A stretch of DNA of 64,000 nucleotides from Hypoxylon rubiginosum. Taxonomy: Eukaryota; Ascomycota; Sordariomycetes; Xylariales; Hypoxylaceae. The notes under the pieces were generated by a model. That model did not search any database and had not been told where the DNA came from. It saw only the letters and a program-made list of their open reading frames with translations. The stretch lies in NCBI GenBank assembly GCA_902806565.1, contig CADCXA010000042.1:310001-374000 (forward strand), read 5' to 3'. The translations under genes were made by a program, and so were the position numbers. Positions 22,300 to 34,400 of this stretch are shown piece after piece (position 1 is the first letter of the stretch; each line of letters starts with the position of its first letter).

Positions 22300-23524
22300 A
22301 TTAGGAACAGCTCAGAACGAATGCAAAAGTCGCACAGCAGTTAAAAGTACCTAACCTATCTAGTAAGTGGATAGTCGAGTAAGATAGACTGTAGTTAAAA
22401 CAGACTACTATCTTGAATAGAAGGAAAAAATCTCCGATTCGTCGTGTAGATCTTAGACCAGGTGGCAAGGTGACTACCCCGAGCCTCACTTCCGGCAATG
22501 GCCAATGAAAGACTACCAGCATTCCCAAATAGGGATGCGGACCGGTGATGGCGTTGCTAGACAAGTTGTAAGGCGGACGTCATTCGTCAGACGGCTTCGT
22601 GTCGTCGTCAATATAAGCATCGACGACCCCACGACCTTGATGGCCAGCCCCGGTCTTCGTGGGTAACCGGCTTATGCAGGTGTCTATATAAATCCCACCC
22701 TCCCTCGCTTGTCACCCGAGGACTTTCGTGGCCGGAATGTCGATCACGGTGGCGACGGGAGCTAACATGGGTATTCGTTCTGTGTTAAGTCTAATTCTTT
22801 ATTTGTTGAAGGATACTTTCCTCTATCTTCGCTATTGTTTTCTACTACAGCTATCATTTCATGGCCACTACTACTAGCTAATACGGCATGCTAGAGTTGT
22901 TGCGATGTAAAACGACACGACTAGACGTTCGTATCTCTAATCTCTGTCGCCGCTTTTGTCAGGTCCTACGGCCATGGCTTGCTCGATCTACTTCTGCACA
23001 TCGCGAAGATTACTGACTATGTGCTAGTTAGTGACCTCCTCGTATGTTTTGCTTTAGCCTAGACGTTCAACGTAGATAGCTTCAATTTAGTGTTACTAGT
23101 GCAAGGTCCAGCACTGCTGGCGAACTGAGATCAGGGATACTTGGCTTGGGGTTAGGTGTTATATCTAGTCGTGGGGTTGGGAGCTAGAGGAACAGGTTAT
23201 GCTAAGAGAAACGGAGGGCAGAGTGTGGGTGTGCTTATATGAGGTAGGGGATCGAGAGACGTGAGGTGGTTTTAGCACCAGGAGGGTTTGGGTTAGAGTG
23301 GTAGGGACATTTAAGAGGATAGGAGGTACACAATCACATCAAAGCTCATGACAAGAGAATTTTGGTGACCCGAATCATGGTGAGTATATGGCGAGTATAT
23401 TACGGGAGTGGTGCAAGTTTGCTGGTTAGCTACCTAAAGTACACAGGTCATAGACGATAATTCCTTTTGCCCAACTCCCCTACCACCACCATGTATGTAA
23501 CTTCACCCTTCGCGTCTATGCCTA

Positions 23525-23662
23525 CTCTGGGATTTTTATCCTTAGCGTGGGTTACGAACTACAATCAGTAGGGGGCAACAGCTTACTGGGAAAGAGTAGT
23601 AAACCGTTGCCCCCTCCTGATTCTGGTTCGCAATTTACCGCTAAGCATAAAAATTCCCAGAG
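23525..23662. repeat. Fold-back (MITE-like) inverted repeat, ~58-base arms
   Basis: The left arm 23525-23581 and right arm 23604-23662 are inverted copies around a 22-base loop. About 48 of 59 aligned positions match, including CTCTGGGA, TTTTTAT, CTTAGCG, AATCAG and GGGGGCAAC. Six of nine mismatches are transitions. This is a non-coding hairpin-forming element, like a MITE or fold-back relic. I cannot see clear target-site duplications. A transcript across it would form a long imperfect stem. Confidence 0.7.
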
Positions 23663-23835
23663 CATAGGAGAGGTCTCCCCGTGCCTTCGGTATCTAAGTG
23701 TCCTAGGTCCTGTCCGCCGTTACCAGGATGCAAATCGTTCCTCTGCCCCCTATACAGCGCAAGACCGCTAATTGGTCAAGAGAGGGACCGGCCCCCCCTG
23801 GTTTGTCGGGAGTGCCATATGCTTAGGTGCAGTCC

Positions 23836-23953
23836 TTGCAGCCATCCCTAGCCCACTTGGTCTACGTGCTGGGTTACACGAGGGCCCAGACGGTGTTTTC
23901 TACCACAAATGTAGAAAACACCGCGCAGACCAAGCAGGCTAGAGCCTCTGCAG
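23836..23953. repeat. Second fold-back element with a perfect 13-bp hairpin core
   Basis: The core arms 23891-23903 (CGGTGTTTTCTAC) and 23911-23923 are exact inverted copies with a 7-base loop. Outer arms 23836-23866 and 23924-23953 are also inverted copies (CTTGGTCTACG against CTTGGTCTGCG, and CTAGCC and TGCAG blocks). A 24-base segment, 23867-23890, is present only on the left side. It does not resemble the first element. Confidence 0.65.
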
Positions 23954-24186
23954 TAATGGACTTGTGTGGAATAAGCTATTAAGTCTGTCGTGTTTCGCGA
24001 TGGTCATCTGGAAAATTCGCATACAGAAACTCGTCTTCATCTCCGAATGCTCGTCACTCGAGGCCGTCTGGGAGAGCGACGGGCCCCGAGCGACGAGTCG
24101 TTAAGAGAGTAGTTCGAGTGTGATGAGACCTCGAGCTCGGCTTCAAATTTTTTTAGAGACCCGCCGAGCTGAGATTTTGGCGAGCG

Positions 24187-25434
24187 CTAGTGGCGCCGGG
24201 CGGTCCCGCTCCCGGCCGCCGCCCTGTCGTCCAGGTAGCGGCGGAGCTTCCAGATATCTCGGAGAGGCAGCTCGATCATCCGGAGGAGATCGGCGGCCCA
24301 GGTGTCCTCGAATTTTGGGCAGACCCTGCCGACGAGGCGTGGCGTGCCCTTCCGAACCGGGACGCCCGCGTACGCGACGCCGGCGAGCGTGACGGTGCTG
24401 TAGCCGCCGGTGATCTCGAAGCGGCCGCCGAGCCGGGCGAGGACCTCGTCCGCGGCGTTGCGGACGTCGAAGAGGCACTCGCCGAAGTCGATGGCGAGGC
24501 TGACGTCGCCGCTGCAGCGGTTGTCGACGCGCAGCCGGACCACGACGGCGGTGCTGCCGTCGGCCTCGTACTCCTCGCGGGGCAGCAGGGGGCACCGGTG
24601 GTACGCCCCGCTGTAGACCTCGCTGACGGAGACCCAGGGCCCGTCCATGGCGGGGATTTCCGTTGACTGGTTGAAGACGACGGGCTGGCTCTCGAAGCCG
24701 GCGGCCTCGGCGAAGAGGCGGGCGCGGCCGTCGCGGAAGGCGAGGGGCGCGGTGGGCTGGTGCACGAGGTAGATGAGGAGGGAGTAGAGGGCCATGCGGC
24801 GCACGACGCGGCCGGGCTGGTCGGTCATCTCGAAGGTTACCTTGGCGAAGTCGGTTGTAGTGGCGGTGGTGAGGTCGGCGGGAGCGGGGCCGTTACCGGT
24901 GGGGCTGAAGGCGACGCCCGGGATGACGACGGAGGCGAAGCGGCCGGCCGGGCCGTAGAGGTCGACCGGCATGTCGGTGATGGCGAAGTCGTTCGATGCT
25001 GGGCCCGACATGGTGATGGTGAAGGATAGGGAGAAGCCGCTAGGCCGTCGGTCAGCAACGAGAAAAGGGAGGATATGGTTTGGTGTATTTCGGGAGAAGG
25101 GTGGATGTGAGAGGACGGTGGATGTAAGAAAAGGGTGGATGTAATAGGAGGATGGATGTGAGGGTGGATGTGAGAGGAGAGAAAGGTGATGAACTTACAC
25201 ATCAGTTCCTAGGTTGGCGGTTAATTTGTCGAATTTCATCCCGTTGATCGTGATCGAGCAACATTCAGCAAGGAAGGCTGAAGCGGAGCGCTCTAGGTCC
25301 TTAGCTGTCTCGTCTCCAGAAGGACGCGATACAGTGGTACCCGTAAGGGTTGAGTTGAAGGATGAAGATGATCCTCCAAACTCGTTTCGGCTGCTACGCG
25401 TGCTGGTGCTTCCTTGGTAAGGCATGTTGATCAT
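24187..25434 (-). CDS. Unrecognised two-exon protein, possibly with two LEA-like beta domains
   Basis: Two exons, 25434-25199 and 25039-24187, give 362 residues (359 from the second Met at 25425). The 159-base intron (gtaagt..ctag) joins LTANLGTDV to GFSLSFTITMSGPASNDFAI in phase. The first ~55 residues are Ser/Thr-rich and disordered. Then comes SITINGMKFDKLTANLGTDV, a beta-rich region, and a second similar block (VVVRLRVDNRCSGDVSLAID, then FEITGGYSTVTLAGVAYAG). Alternating beta strands with NxxSGDVSLAID-type turns recall LEA14/WHy-like domains, but this is only a resemblance. No catalytic motif, signal peptide or clear membrane segment is seen. Exon 2 is very GC-rich. Homologues probably exist in related fungi; I cannot name a function. 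If the intron is not real, the two exons would be separate short genes. Confidence 0.6.
25101..25180. repeat. GTGGATGT minisatellite inside an intron
   Basis: GTGGATGT-type cores begin at 25101, 25118, 25135, 25152 (ATGGATGT) and 25164, spaced 17, 17, 17 and 12 bases. The array fills half of the intron of the minus-strand gene, where it appears as ACATCCAC pyrimidine-rich repeats. Confidence 0.7.
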
Positions 25435-27835
25435 GTGAGGATGGTTTTGTAAAGAAGTGTGTGGGTTTGGGGAGGAAAATGCAGAGTGAAAGGAGTCTCT
25501 GTCTGTGGTTGGAAAAGAAATTAAGAGTGAAAGAAGCTGAGTCCTGCGCAGGCAAGGTTGTAAATATAAGTAAATAAATACAAGTGAGAGCTTAATGTTT
25601 TCCTGCGCAGCGCAGGTGCGGTCTGTGTTCCTTATCTGCAAACAGGAGGAGGTTCCTTCAAGCCATCCATCGCCGGGTCGATGGCCAGGTCGATGGCGGA
25701 GACCATGCTGCCAATGAGATAAGCAGGTTCACTACAAGTTGTGGTTGCCCCATTATCGAGTCTGGTTGATTGTCAAACCCAGTCGAGAGGGCAGGTTCAG
25801 CCATTGTCGAGATGTATTTGCGGTCCGGAGGCTCGGTCCGGAGGCTCGGCACGGAGGAGGAGTTGTGTTCTAAGTACCTAGGTATTCACAGAGAGTCTTG
25901 CTTCAACGTTAAAACCATAGGGGAACACGGTTCCATTATATGGTAAACGTGGGACTCTATGGCCCATCCGTTTCTCGAGAAAGACAGATATAATGTGAAT
26001 CTGTGAATGGTTTTGTCCTTTAACTATGACCGAGAGTTAGCTTTGAGCCCCTGAATCAAGTGAGGACTTCAACATTGCTCTTAGGAAACTTTCTCTATGT
26101 TAACATGTAGTTGAGTTACGTAGCTTGGTCTATGATTCAAGATTTAGTATGGCTGGGTCATCATATTGAAGATATGTAAGTCTTTTCGACACAATATTAG
26201 AGCTCGATACCTTGCTAGGGGTGGTTGATCTCTATATTTTCACCCTAATTATCAAACCGTTAGCCACATATTTTACGCATTTCAGAGAAATAGTTGAACG
26301 GTGAGACCATTATAACCATGGAACGAGCAGGTTCAATATGACATCTGTTATTATTTAGCTTTATATTTTAGAAGACTCCTGAGTTCGTGATGAAGGGTGT
26401 CGTTGGATTCGGCAGCAGAGCAACTTTAATGACAACTTAAACACAACTTGGCAGATTTAGATATTAGATACTATCCTCAGTGAACTTTGCCTTACAAGTA
26501 GCCCATATATAACCTTAAGCTAAGGATCGGACGAATAATCTTGTTCTAACGTCGCTTGGACACTGATATACTGGGAGCTCCTATTTCCTATGAATGGTCA
26601 AGTGATTGTGGTTTCAACATGCTATGAGGGTACGGTTGAGAATCACCCCTATTTCTTACCCCTGGATGCTTTCCCATATTGGAGGTAACATAATTCGTTG
26701 TCTTAGGACTAGCTCATATGTGTGTCGTTCTCTCCGGATCACTTCAGCTTAGGTAATGTTTTCATGAGACAAAAGCCATGGCCCGTAATCGAAGCGAGGA
26801 TATGAAACAATGTCACCACCCATGCGTGCCATGCGTGGTTCTTCACAGGCAATGAAACCTAGTGCTCATTGTTGACTCAAAACGGCGGCCGGGCTTCTTA
26901 GGTAGTAGTAATAATTAGGTGCCTGGGTATTGGAATACGTCTGAAGTTTTTAGTTAGCAAGTCTAGATGTTGTTACCTAAACTTGAGGCGGCAAGTCAAA
27001 AATGGTTAGTCCCAAGTTTGCGTCAACGTCAATTGGAAGTCAGTCGAAAATTGTCACGTTTGTATGTTTTTATACCCCCTGCCCGAACCTAAATGAGGCC
27101 GTGTACAGGTGTCGTGGGCGTACATAGTAACACCTAACGCCAACATGTAAGTACCGGTGTCATACCCATCTGCGGGGGGTTAAGCCAGCTGGGGGACGGT
27201 GGGGCAGTACTATACCGTAACGCTAACACTGGGACCCGCTCAGGTACCTGTCAGCCTGTTTTCAGGGGGGTCTCGGGAAGCGGCAAGCCTAATGATTGGC
27301 CCACTCTCCCTTTTCGACCCGTTCTCAATTTCCAAAGCGATACGAGCCTTTGGGCAATTTCGACTCGTCAACTTTCTCATCCATGATCTCTCCTCCCAAG
27401 ACGCAAGATACCCGAGATAACCACTGCTGTCTGTGCTTTCTGTTCCACCGACCACTACAGACCTGTCTGCAGTGACCCTTGGCATCTATGTCGTTCCTGG
27501 AGACCCTACATGAGGGATCTTTGGCAGATCTTATCTTTGCATCGAATATAGCTGGTGGTAGTTCCCCGTCAAGCTTTGGCTAGGTAGGGTAGGGGATTGT
27601 CACCATCAAACGTCAAACAGCGCCGTTCCGTTCGTCTACGAGCCAGCGAGCCTCCTACTTGCCCCAAGTTTCCCAACGTCGGACCACCTCCTCTCTCCCT
27701 CTCCCCTTTGCTTTCCTCTTCGTGTTCCCTCTAGGCAGAGTGGTTATACGGATGCAAACATAATCACACTTTCTTGCTTGCTCCGGCGCTTTCCTAGTCC
27801 TCGCAACTACAGATTTATCTATAAACTAGAACAAC
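25435..27835. promoter_or_regulatory. 2.4-kb divergent intergenic region
   Basis: Upstream of both the unrecognised minus-strand gene and the HECT ligase. The middle (about 25900-27050) is AT-rich without coding signal. A perfect 10-base palindrome TACCTAGGTA lies at 25875-25884. The right 250 bases are C/T-rich and should be the promoter and leader of the HECT gene. A duplicated GGCTCGGTCCGGAGGCTCGG-like stretch is near 25828-25850. No gene is seen. Confidence 0.5.
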
Positions 27836-30800
27836 ATGTCTCGTGCTAATCGGCCAACTCTCGGCCACTATGACTTCGCCTTTCGTGATCCACCCGCAAA
27901 CGAACAAATTCGTCGCCCGAGAGCCAATTCGAGATTTCCCGATTTTGAACCCCTCAGACCCGTCCAGGTCGAAGTCGATTCTAGTTCTGACGACGATATC
28001 CCCATCTCGAAGTCGAAGCGACCTCCCCAACACTCCCGCTCAATGAGTCATCCGTTCCCTTCGCTGTTCTCTAGCAAAAAGAAGAAGAATACGCGACCCG
28101 ATAATCAATACGACAACGAAGATTTCGTCGGTGATAGTAGTTCTAAGCCTAGGGTACAGCCCAACCTGCAGCAGAATGCTGCTCCTAGGAGGATACCGCG
28201 TGGGCCAGTAGACTTCGCAACGGGGACCTGTATGACATGTGCTAGCTTGGTAAGATGGCCTAAGGAGCTTCATGTCTTCAGATGTACCATCTGTTTGACG
28301 ATAAATGACCTCAAGCCACACGATCCTACTGTTGGTCATACTGGTACGCAACCCGGCGCCAGCGGTAGCGCTTCGTTGCAGCCGAATGAAAACGAATTAG
28401 GCCATCCGCGACAACCTTTGCAGACTCGTACGTTTCGCCGTATTTATAAGCAATGAATAATACTTACGATTGTAGCAAATTCAATATCGCTCGATCATAC
28501 GAAAAATATGGCTAAGCAATGCTTGCGCTCGTCGTTGTATTCGTGGATGTCGGCTCCATCACCCCAAGAGAATCTTGAATCATGGCCTGACAAGGCCCCT
28601 TCTCGGCCTGATGATTATCTGGTCCCGCACGACTCTCCGATCAAGCAAGACAGCTCGCCCGCTTCAAGCGCCACTCCGCCTAGATATATTTATAATGCCG
28701 TGTTCGAAGAATCCCCCGACCTTAATCTAGAACCGAACCCCCTAAATAGTACTGCGTCTTTGCCGAGATCGTATTCAACGTCATATCCTGAGGGCAGAAG
28801 CTTAACTTTTCCTCTTGCCGGCCAAATCAGTGCGCCTTCTTCCGACGCAGACGCCACAACTTCTGAGACAGACCCGAAAAGAGTATTTCACAAATTGGAA
28901 GAGTATCTTGTCTCATGTTTTAGTTCCCATTCATGTATTAACCATTCATTTGTCACTCGACATATGAGCGCCAGCTCTAAACTACCCTCCGAAGCTGTTA
29001 GACGACGGCCTGTGGAGTCTAGAGCGGAGCCTGTACGCGACGATACTCCTATATCAGAGCTTGATGCCAAGTTGCTCCTTTTAGGCGACTTTGCAGAGAA
29101 TGGCACGTGGTGGACTGGTGGCCAAGAGGACGTTCGGCCTTCGAGGAATCCATCAAGACGGAAGGACGACGCACAATCATTCGTGACGGCCAAATCGCCT
29201 CGAATCGATTGGGGCAAAGCCATGGAATGGTACCACATAGTAATCAATGCAGCCGAAACATGGCCGGAAGTCTACGCCGAGATGTTGCAACTCGATCCAT
29301 CTCAAAGGTTATCGGACACAAGACTGCAGCAGTTCGAGGCATTAGTTATCGCTGCCCAAGAACACATTCAGAAGGTTCTATTGAAATGTATGGAGATGCT
29401 TCTGAAGCGTCCCGGACGGGTGCTGGCAGAACCCCAGGATGTACGCTTCCTGCTTCTGATGCTAGCCAATCCTCTCCTTATGTCGGGATCAAAATCATAT
29501 GCGGGCCAGTATAATCATTCAAATAAAGGGAAGGGTGCTGCCACAGATCTAGAGCCCCAAGCTCGGTCCTCGTTCGGGCGATACTCCGGAATCATCAAGC
29601 GAATTTTCGGTCTCCTCGCGAATTCATCTGAACAATGCCATCATCATCTCATTACGTGGTTTTCTAGACTACCTGAACACCTCTTCCTCCAAACCAAGGA
29701 CCTAATCAGTGGCTTCGTTACCTACCGATTGAACCGACAGAGTGAAAAGAAGCTAGAGCCCCAAGTCGACATGACGGGCGGTTTGATACCTCAGATGTCC
29801 AATTCTCGCTCTGGTAACACGCCGGCGACGTTGCACGCTGCGCTTGAAGCATCAAAATCGTCCAAGAAGCAAAAGCAACCTGTCGAACCAAAACGTGCTG
29901 CGTACACGGATGATTGGCAAATCAGGGCTGCTGCTAGAGTCATGGCTCTTATATTTGCCGCCAATGGCCTAACACACGTCCGGCGCAAGGATAGACCCGA
30001 TGGGCGCAGCCACGGCCATTTATTGACGACGAGTGACTTCTACAATAGCCTTGTTGACTGCTTGGATTTCAAGGCTGATTTTGAATTGTGGGAATCGAGA
30101 AGAGGCAGATTCGCTTTCTGTCAATACCCATTCTTTCTAAGTATCTGGGCGAAGATACAGATACTGGAATTTGATGCTAAACGACAGATGGCCGGCAAAG
30201 CTCGAGAGGCTTTCTTTGACAGCATCTTGTCCCACAGGAACTATGCCCAATATCTAGTTCTCAACGTCCGTCGAGATTGCCTTGTAGAAGACAGTCTCAA
30301 GAAAGTGAGCGAGGTTGTCGGCAGCGGAGGTGAGGAGATCAAGAAAGGTCTGCGTATCGAATTCCAGGGCGAAGAAGGCGTCGACGGTGGAGGACTTCGG
30401 AAGGAATGGTTTCTACTTCTGGTGAGGGAGGTGTTCAATCCAGACCATGGTGAGTGTTCCTCTCTTACATCGGAAGATTGTGTCTAACATGTTCAGGACT
30501 CTTCGTTTACGATGAGGACTCCCGCTTTTGCTACTTCAACTCGAATACATTCGAGACATCTGATCAATACTTCCTTGTTGGAGTAGTACTTGGGTTGGCC
30601 ATATACAATTCAACCATACTGGACGTCGCCCTCCCGCCCTTTGCTTTTCGGAAGCTCCTTGCATCTGCCCCTCCTTTAGCTGGTGGTGCACCTGCTCACT
30701 CACGCCCTTCGATGAACTACACCTTGGATGATCTGGCCGAGTTCCGACCCGCCCTTGCACGGGGGCTTCGGCAACTGCTGGATTTCGAGGGGGATGTTCA

Positions 30801-31419
30801 ATCTACTTTCTGTCTTGACTTCGTTATCGACATCGAAAAGTACGGGACTAGAGTCCGAGCTCCTCTCTGCCCAGGAGGGGATACGAAGATGGTGACGAAT
30901 GCCAACAGGCGGGAATATGTCGATCTTTACATTAGATATCTACTCGACACTTCTGTTAGCCGTCAATTCGAACCTTTCAAGCGAGGCTTCTTCACTATAT
31001 GTGCTGGTAATGCACTGTCACTCTTCAGACCAGAGGAGATTGAACTTCTCATCCGCGGTTCGGATGAACCGTTGGATATCACTTCTCTGCGGGGGGTTGC
31101 GATTTATACCGGCTGGCCGAAAGGGGTAAACCCTGAGAGGGAGCCAACGATACAATGGTTCTGGGACACATTTCAACGAGCTTCGCCCACAGGCCAACGT
31201 CGGTTGTTATCCTTTATTACCGGTAGTGACCGCATTCCTGCCATGGGTGCGGCATCTCTCGTCATTCGGATTAATCTGGCAGGCGATGATGAAGGGAGAT
31301 TCCCCTCTGCAAGGACGTGCTTTAACGTCTTGTCCCTATACCGGTGCGCTTCGCGAGCAAGGTTGGAAGAATTACTATGGAGGGCGGTTAATGAGAGCGA
31401 AGGGTTTGGGCTCAAATAA
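27836..31419 (+). CDS. hul4: HECT-type E3 ubiquitin ligase, HUL4-like
   Basis: Three exons, 27836-28427, 28476-30449 and 30497-31419, give 1162 residues. The introns are 48 and 47 bases. The N-terminus is disordered and basic. A zinc-binding CxxC..CxxC (C132, C135, C150, C153) follows, in GTCMTCASLVRWP and FRCTICLTIND. The middle (about 400-700) is helical. The HECT domain occupies about the last 370 residues: EGVDGGGLRKEWFLLLVREV, then LFVYDEDSRFCYFNSNTF, FLVGVVLGLAIYNSTILDV, and the catalytic loop RTCFNVLSL with C1130. Thioester-forming Cys and the terminal EGFGLK are intact, so it should be active. Overall layout matches Hul4 of yeasts, reported to act in turnover of misfolded or chromatin proteins. 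Splicing of the second intron is essential, because read-through stops within a few codons. Confidence 0.88.
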
Positions 31420-34400
31420 ACTTAGGCACGCGGGCTCATTGCAACGGCGTTCTTGGACTTGGGACGGGTCCTAAAAGACGACATACCGGAAATGCTCGCG
31501 AACGGACACCTTGGGATATCATTTTGTCGCTGTAAGCATGGTATTTGGGTGGCAGGGCTCCCCTTCGGCGAGGGACGACCTGCCAATTGGGCGGAGCAGA
31601 GTGATATACCCCGAAAGCAGTATTGTTACTACGGTATGTAATAGTTGTATCAAATAACCAACAAAGTTTGAAGCGCTTGAAGACTTGAAGCAAATTAGAA
31701 TAAGTGACGCCTCCTTATTTTAGGTGAACGTGTCAATACTTGTGGTTCAAAAGGGTGCTTCATAGAAGTCTTACAATTCGTAGAACTGAGTCACTGCAGT
31801 ACATATTAAGTAATTGTCTAGGATGTTCGAATTTCCGTCTTAGTTATACAAATACCAGCTATGGCAGCTAGAATAATACACGGGTTTCATGAGGCTGGCC
31901 GAATCTAGGATAGAATCAAGGCACGTCGGCAGAGCTCGTCGCCTTATAAGCTACTTCATGCTAACCTTGGTCATGTTAGGGGTATCTGTCTGATATCAGG
32001 GGTGAGACGTTTTCGAACTTCGGGGTTTTGAAGAGTGATTTGAACTGTTGTAGCAGATCCTATGAAGAAGAATGGATGTCCTCCATATATGTGGCGTGTT
32101 GGCTTAGTGTCTAGCGCTGGGCATATACTTTGAACTATGCATCTCTGTATTCCTGACTTATTGAGCCAGTATGAGTACCTCGTTGCATTGGGCCACTATG
32201 TTGGTGCACTACATTATGGTGCCATTCTGACTATAGCATCATGTGAAATGTCACGAAGATATGAGCCGTGGGTGTTAGAGTATTGCATATCGTTTGCTCC
32301 TCTGAATCAGGACTCGAGTAGTGATTCTCTTCAGGTACTAAAGCCTGAAAATAAGTACAGCGTTACTAAGTTAAAAGGGGTATGTTGGAGCCGAAGTTGT
32401 CAGTAATGATCTGGACTAAGTTAGGGGGCGTGTTGAAACTTGTCGTTGGAGTTGTATTAGCATACTAAAACAATGAGAACTACTGTCTATGTTCTATAGC
32501 TTTGGTCCATGAACTTTAAGGCTAGATGATCTAACAATATCTTCAAATTAGCTAGCATAGACATGCCTTAACTAGATGAATTAGTTTATAGTCCCCATTT
32601 TATGTCTAAACCTAGGTGTTCCAATTATAGACTTTCTATGTCACGGTAATGAATGATCTATGAGATAGTATTTCTTCTTTCTTGTATATATATCTGATAC
32701 ACCTCTCGTAGTTGTTATATTTGATGAATTGAGATAGGCGAATGAAGCTGTTAAAAGAGTTGTGTCGTAACTATAATGCTCTATTTCTACATCAAGACAT
32801 AGGCAATCGCTGTTTCTATCCTAAGACAAATGTAGTACAACAATCTTAGTTCTTATTAGTTTCTCTAGCATCACTCTCGTGAAATGTCAAATAGTGTGTG
32901 TTGTCTTTGTTGGAATTTTGCCGTTTGATAATATATGTATGTAATACCCCGCTAGCATAAGCGGGTTGAATATACGAGTATAACACGTCCGAGTTATACA
33001 GAGTTAAAAAGACTCAATTCTGTATCTGATTGGCTAGCAACTGGGGCACAGATGGATGCAAATTTCCGTGGGCGACTTGTCTAGATGGATCCCACTTTGC
33101 ACCGAGTGGGAACGGGCGTGGTCTGGATGGTGCAACGGGGGCAATGGTGCTATGCGTAGTGCGGTTAGTCGGCGCGAGGATAGTCTGATCCTTACCTGTC
33201 TAGACTACCTAGGCGCAGCCTTGGGCCATTGGGGTGATATCAAACGTTGCCCGTAGGCGTGACCAACCTTCCAATGATGAGATGGATCGGCCCTATTTCC
33301 CAGCCTTGCGTGGCGTGGCCATCAATTAGTAACGGCTTCACTAGGTTAGTGACATTACCTAGTGACAAAGATGGGTGGTCGTACATGTAGGTTAGGTATC
33401 CTACTTTGCTCTACTTGATTAGCGAAAGGATGCTTTGGAGGGTGGTAAGCTCTTGCTTTGTTTTGCCTTGCTTACTTCTCAACTACATATACGGACCTGC
33501 GTATGCTTCCATTGGCGCACGTTTAGGCCTTGCCCATCCACATTGGCTGGTTTTGGTATGTCACTGATTGCGATGTCGGATTGGTAAGGCGAGCGTTCGT
33601 CCCTTGGGCTCGGCGAGTCACACGGTAGGGCGTGATAAAATCATCAGCAGGAGCTGGATGGCGGGCATTGATAGCAATTTATGAGCAATCGAATGCATCG
33701 TCTCGGCACGTTAAACGGAGTAGGGGTGTTCCCAAACTCCGGTACCTTGCGGTCTTCTAGCATGCATATAATTGGGGGGACCCTGAAGGCAACCCTAATA
33801 CTTGGACATTCTGCTGTCCGCATGTGGCATGTGTAAGCTGGGACATCCACTAAGCAGTGACTTGGATATGTCCATGTAGCTCGCCGTGGGCCGTCCCATG
33901 CTTGAAGGCCGGGACTAAGACAAATGCCATTCTGTCTGACTTGCAGCTTGTTCGAAAATAAGAGGAAAAATCGCAAAAACCGCGAGAATGTTATTCTAAA
34001 TGTGCCGGGTCGGTCAATTGGGCTCTTCTCGTCTTCTCGTAAGAGCCGAGCTACGTCGGATAGAATCGTGAATTGTGAGCCGTACCATGACCGAGAACCC
34101 GTTTGACGTTCGTGCCATTATCGTCTAACACAGTGACAAAGGCTGTCCTCGGCTGTAGCAAAGTGACCTGGTAGATACATAGGTCCCGAATGTTGTTTGA
34201 AACTCCTGGGAGCCCTCGAGATACCTGTGAGATCTCAATCTGAGGAATATAATGAAATTCCTTCCAATTATGAGTTGAGTTATTTTCTCATGAGACACAT
34301 TTCTTTGATGGGGGTGGTTGATACTGACAGAGTAAAATGGTTCTTCTCGAATTGGATCTTGTGTGATGTCAACGGAGGTCGGCCACGCACTGTCTTAGGA

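Larger units (their letters stand above)
22300..24186. other. Intergenic region holding two fold-back elements
   Basis: It lies between the dehydrogenase 3' end and the stop of a minus-strand gene. A TATATAAA element at 22686-22692 precedes a 46-codon frame at 22737-22877 of doubtful meaning. Two inverted-repeat elements (23525-23662 and 23836-23953) are listed separately. No transposase or other gene is recognised. Confidence 0.55.

Noticed and set aside
32137..32406. 89-codon plus-strand frame in the same gap
   Set aside because: No family resemblance, no extension by splicing; within AT-rich non-coding DNA.
33644..33976. 110-codon minus-strand frame in the GAPDH upstream gap
   Set aside because: Composition is random, no domain or splice partner; likely chance.
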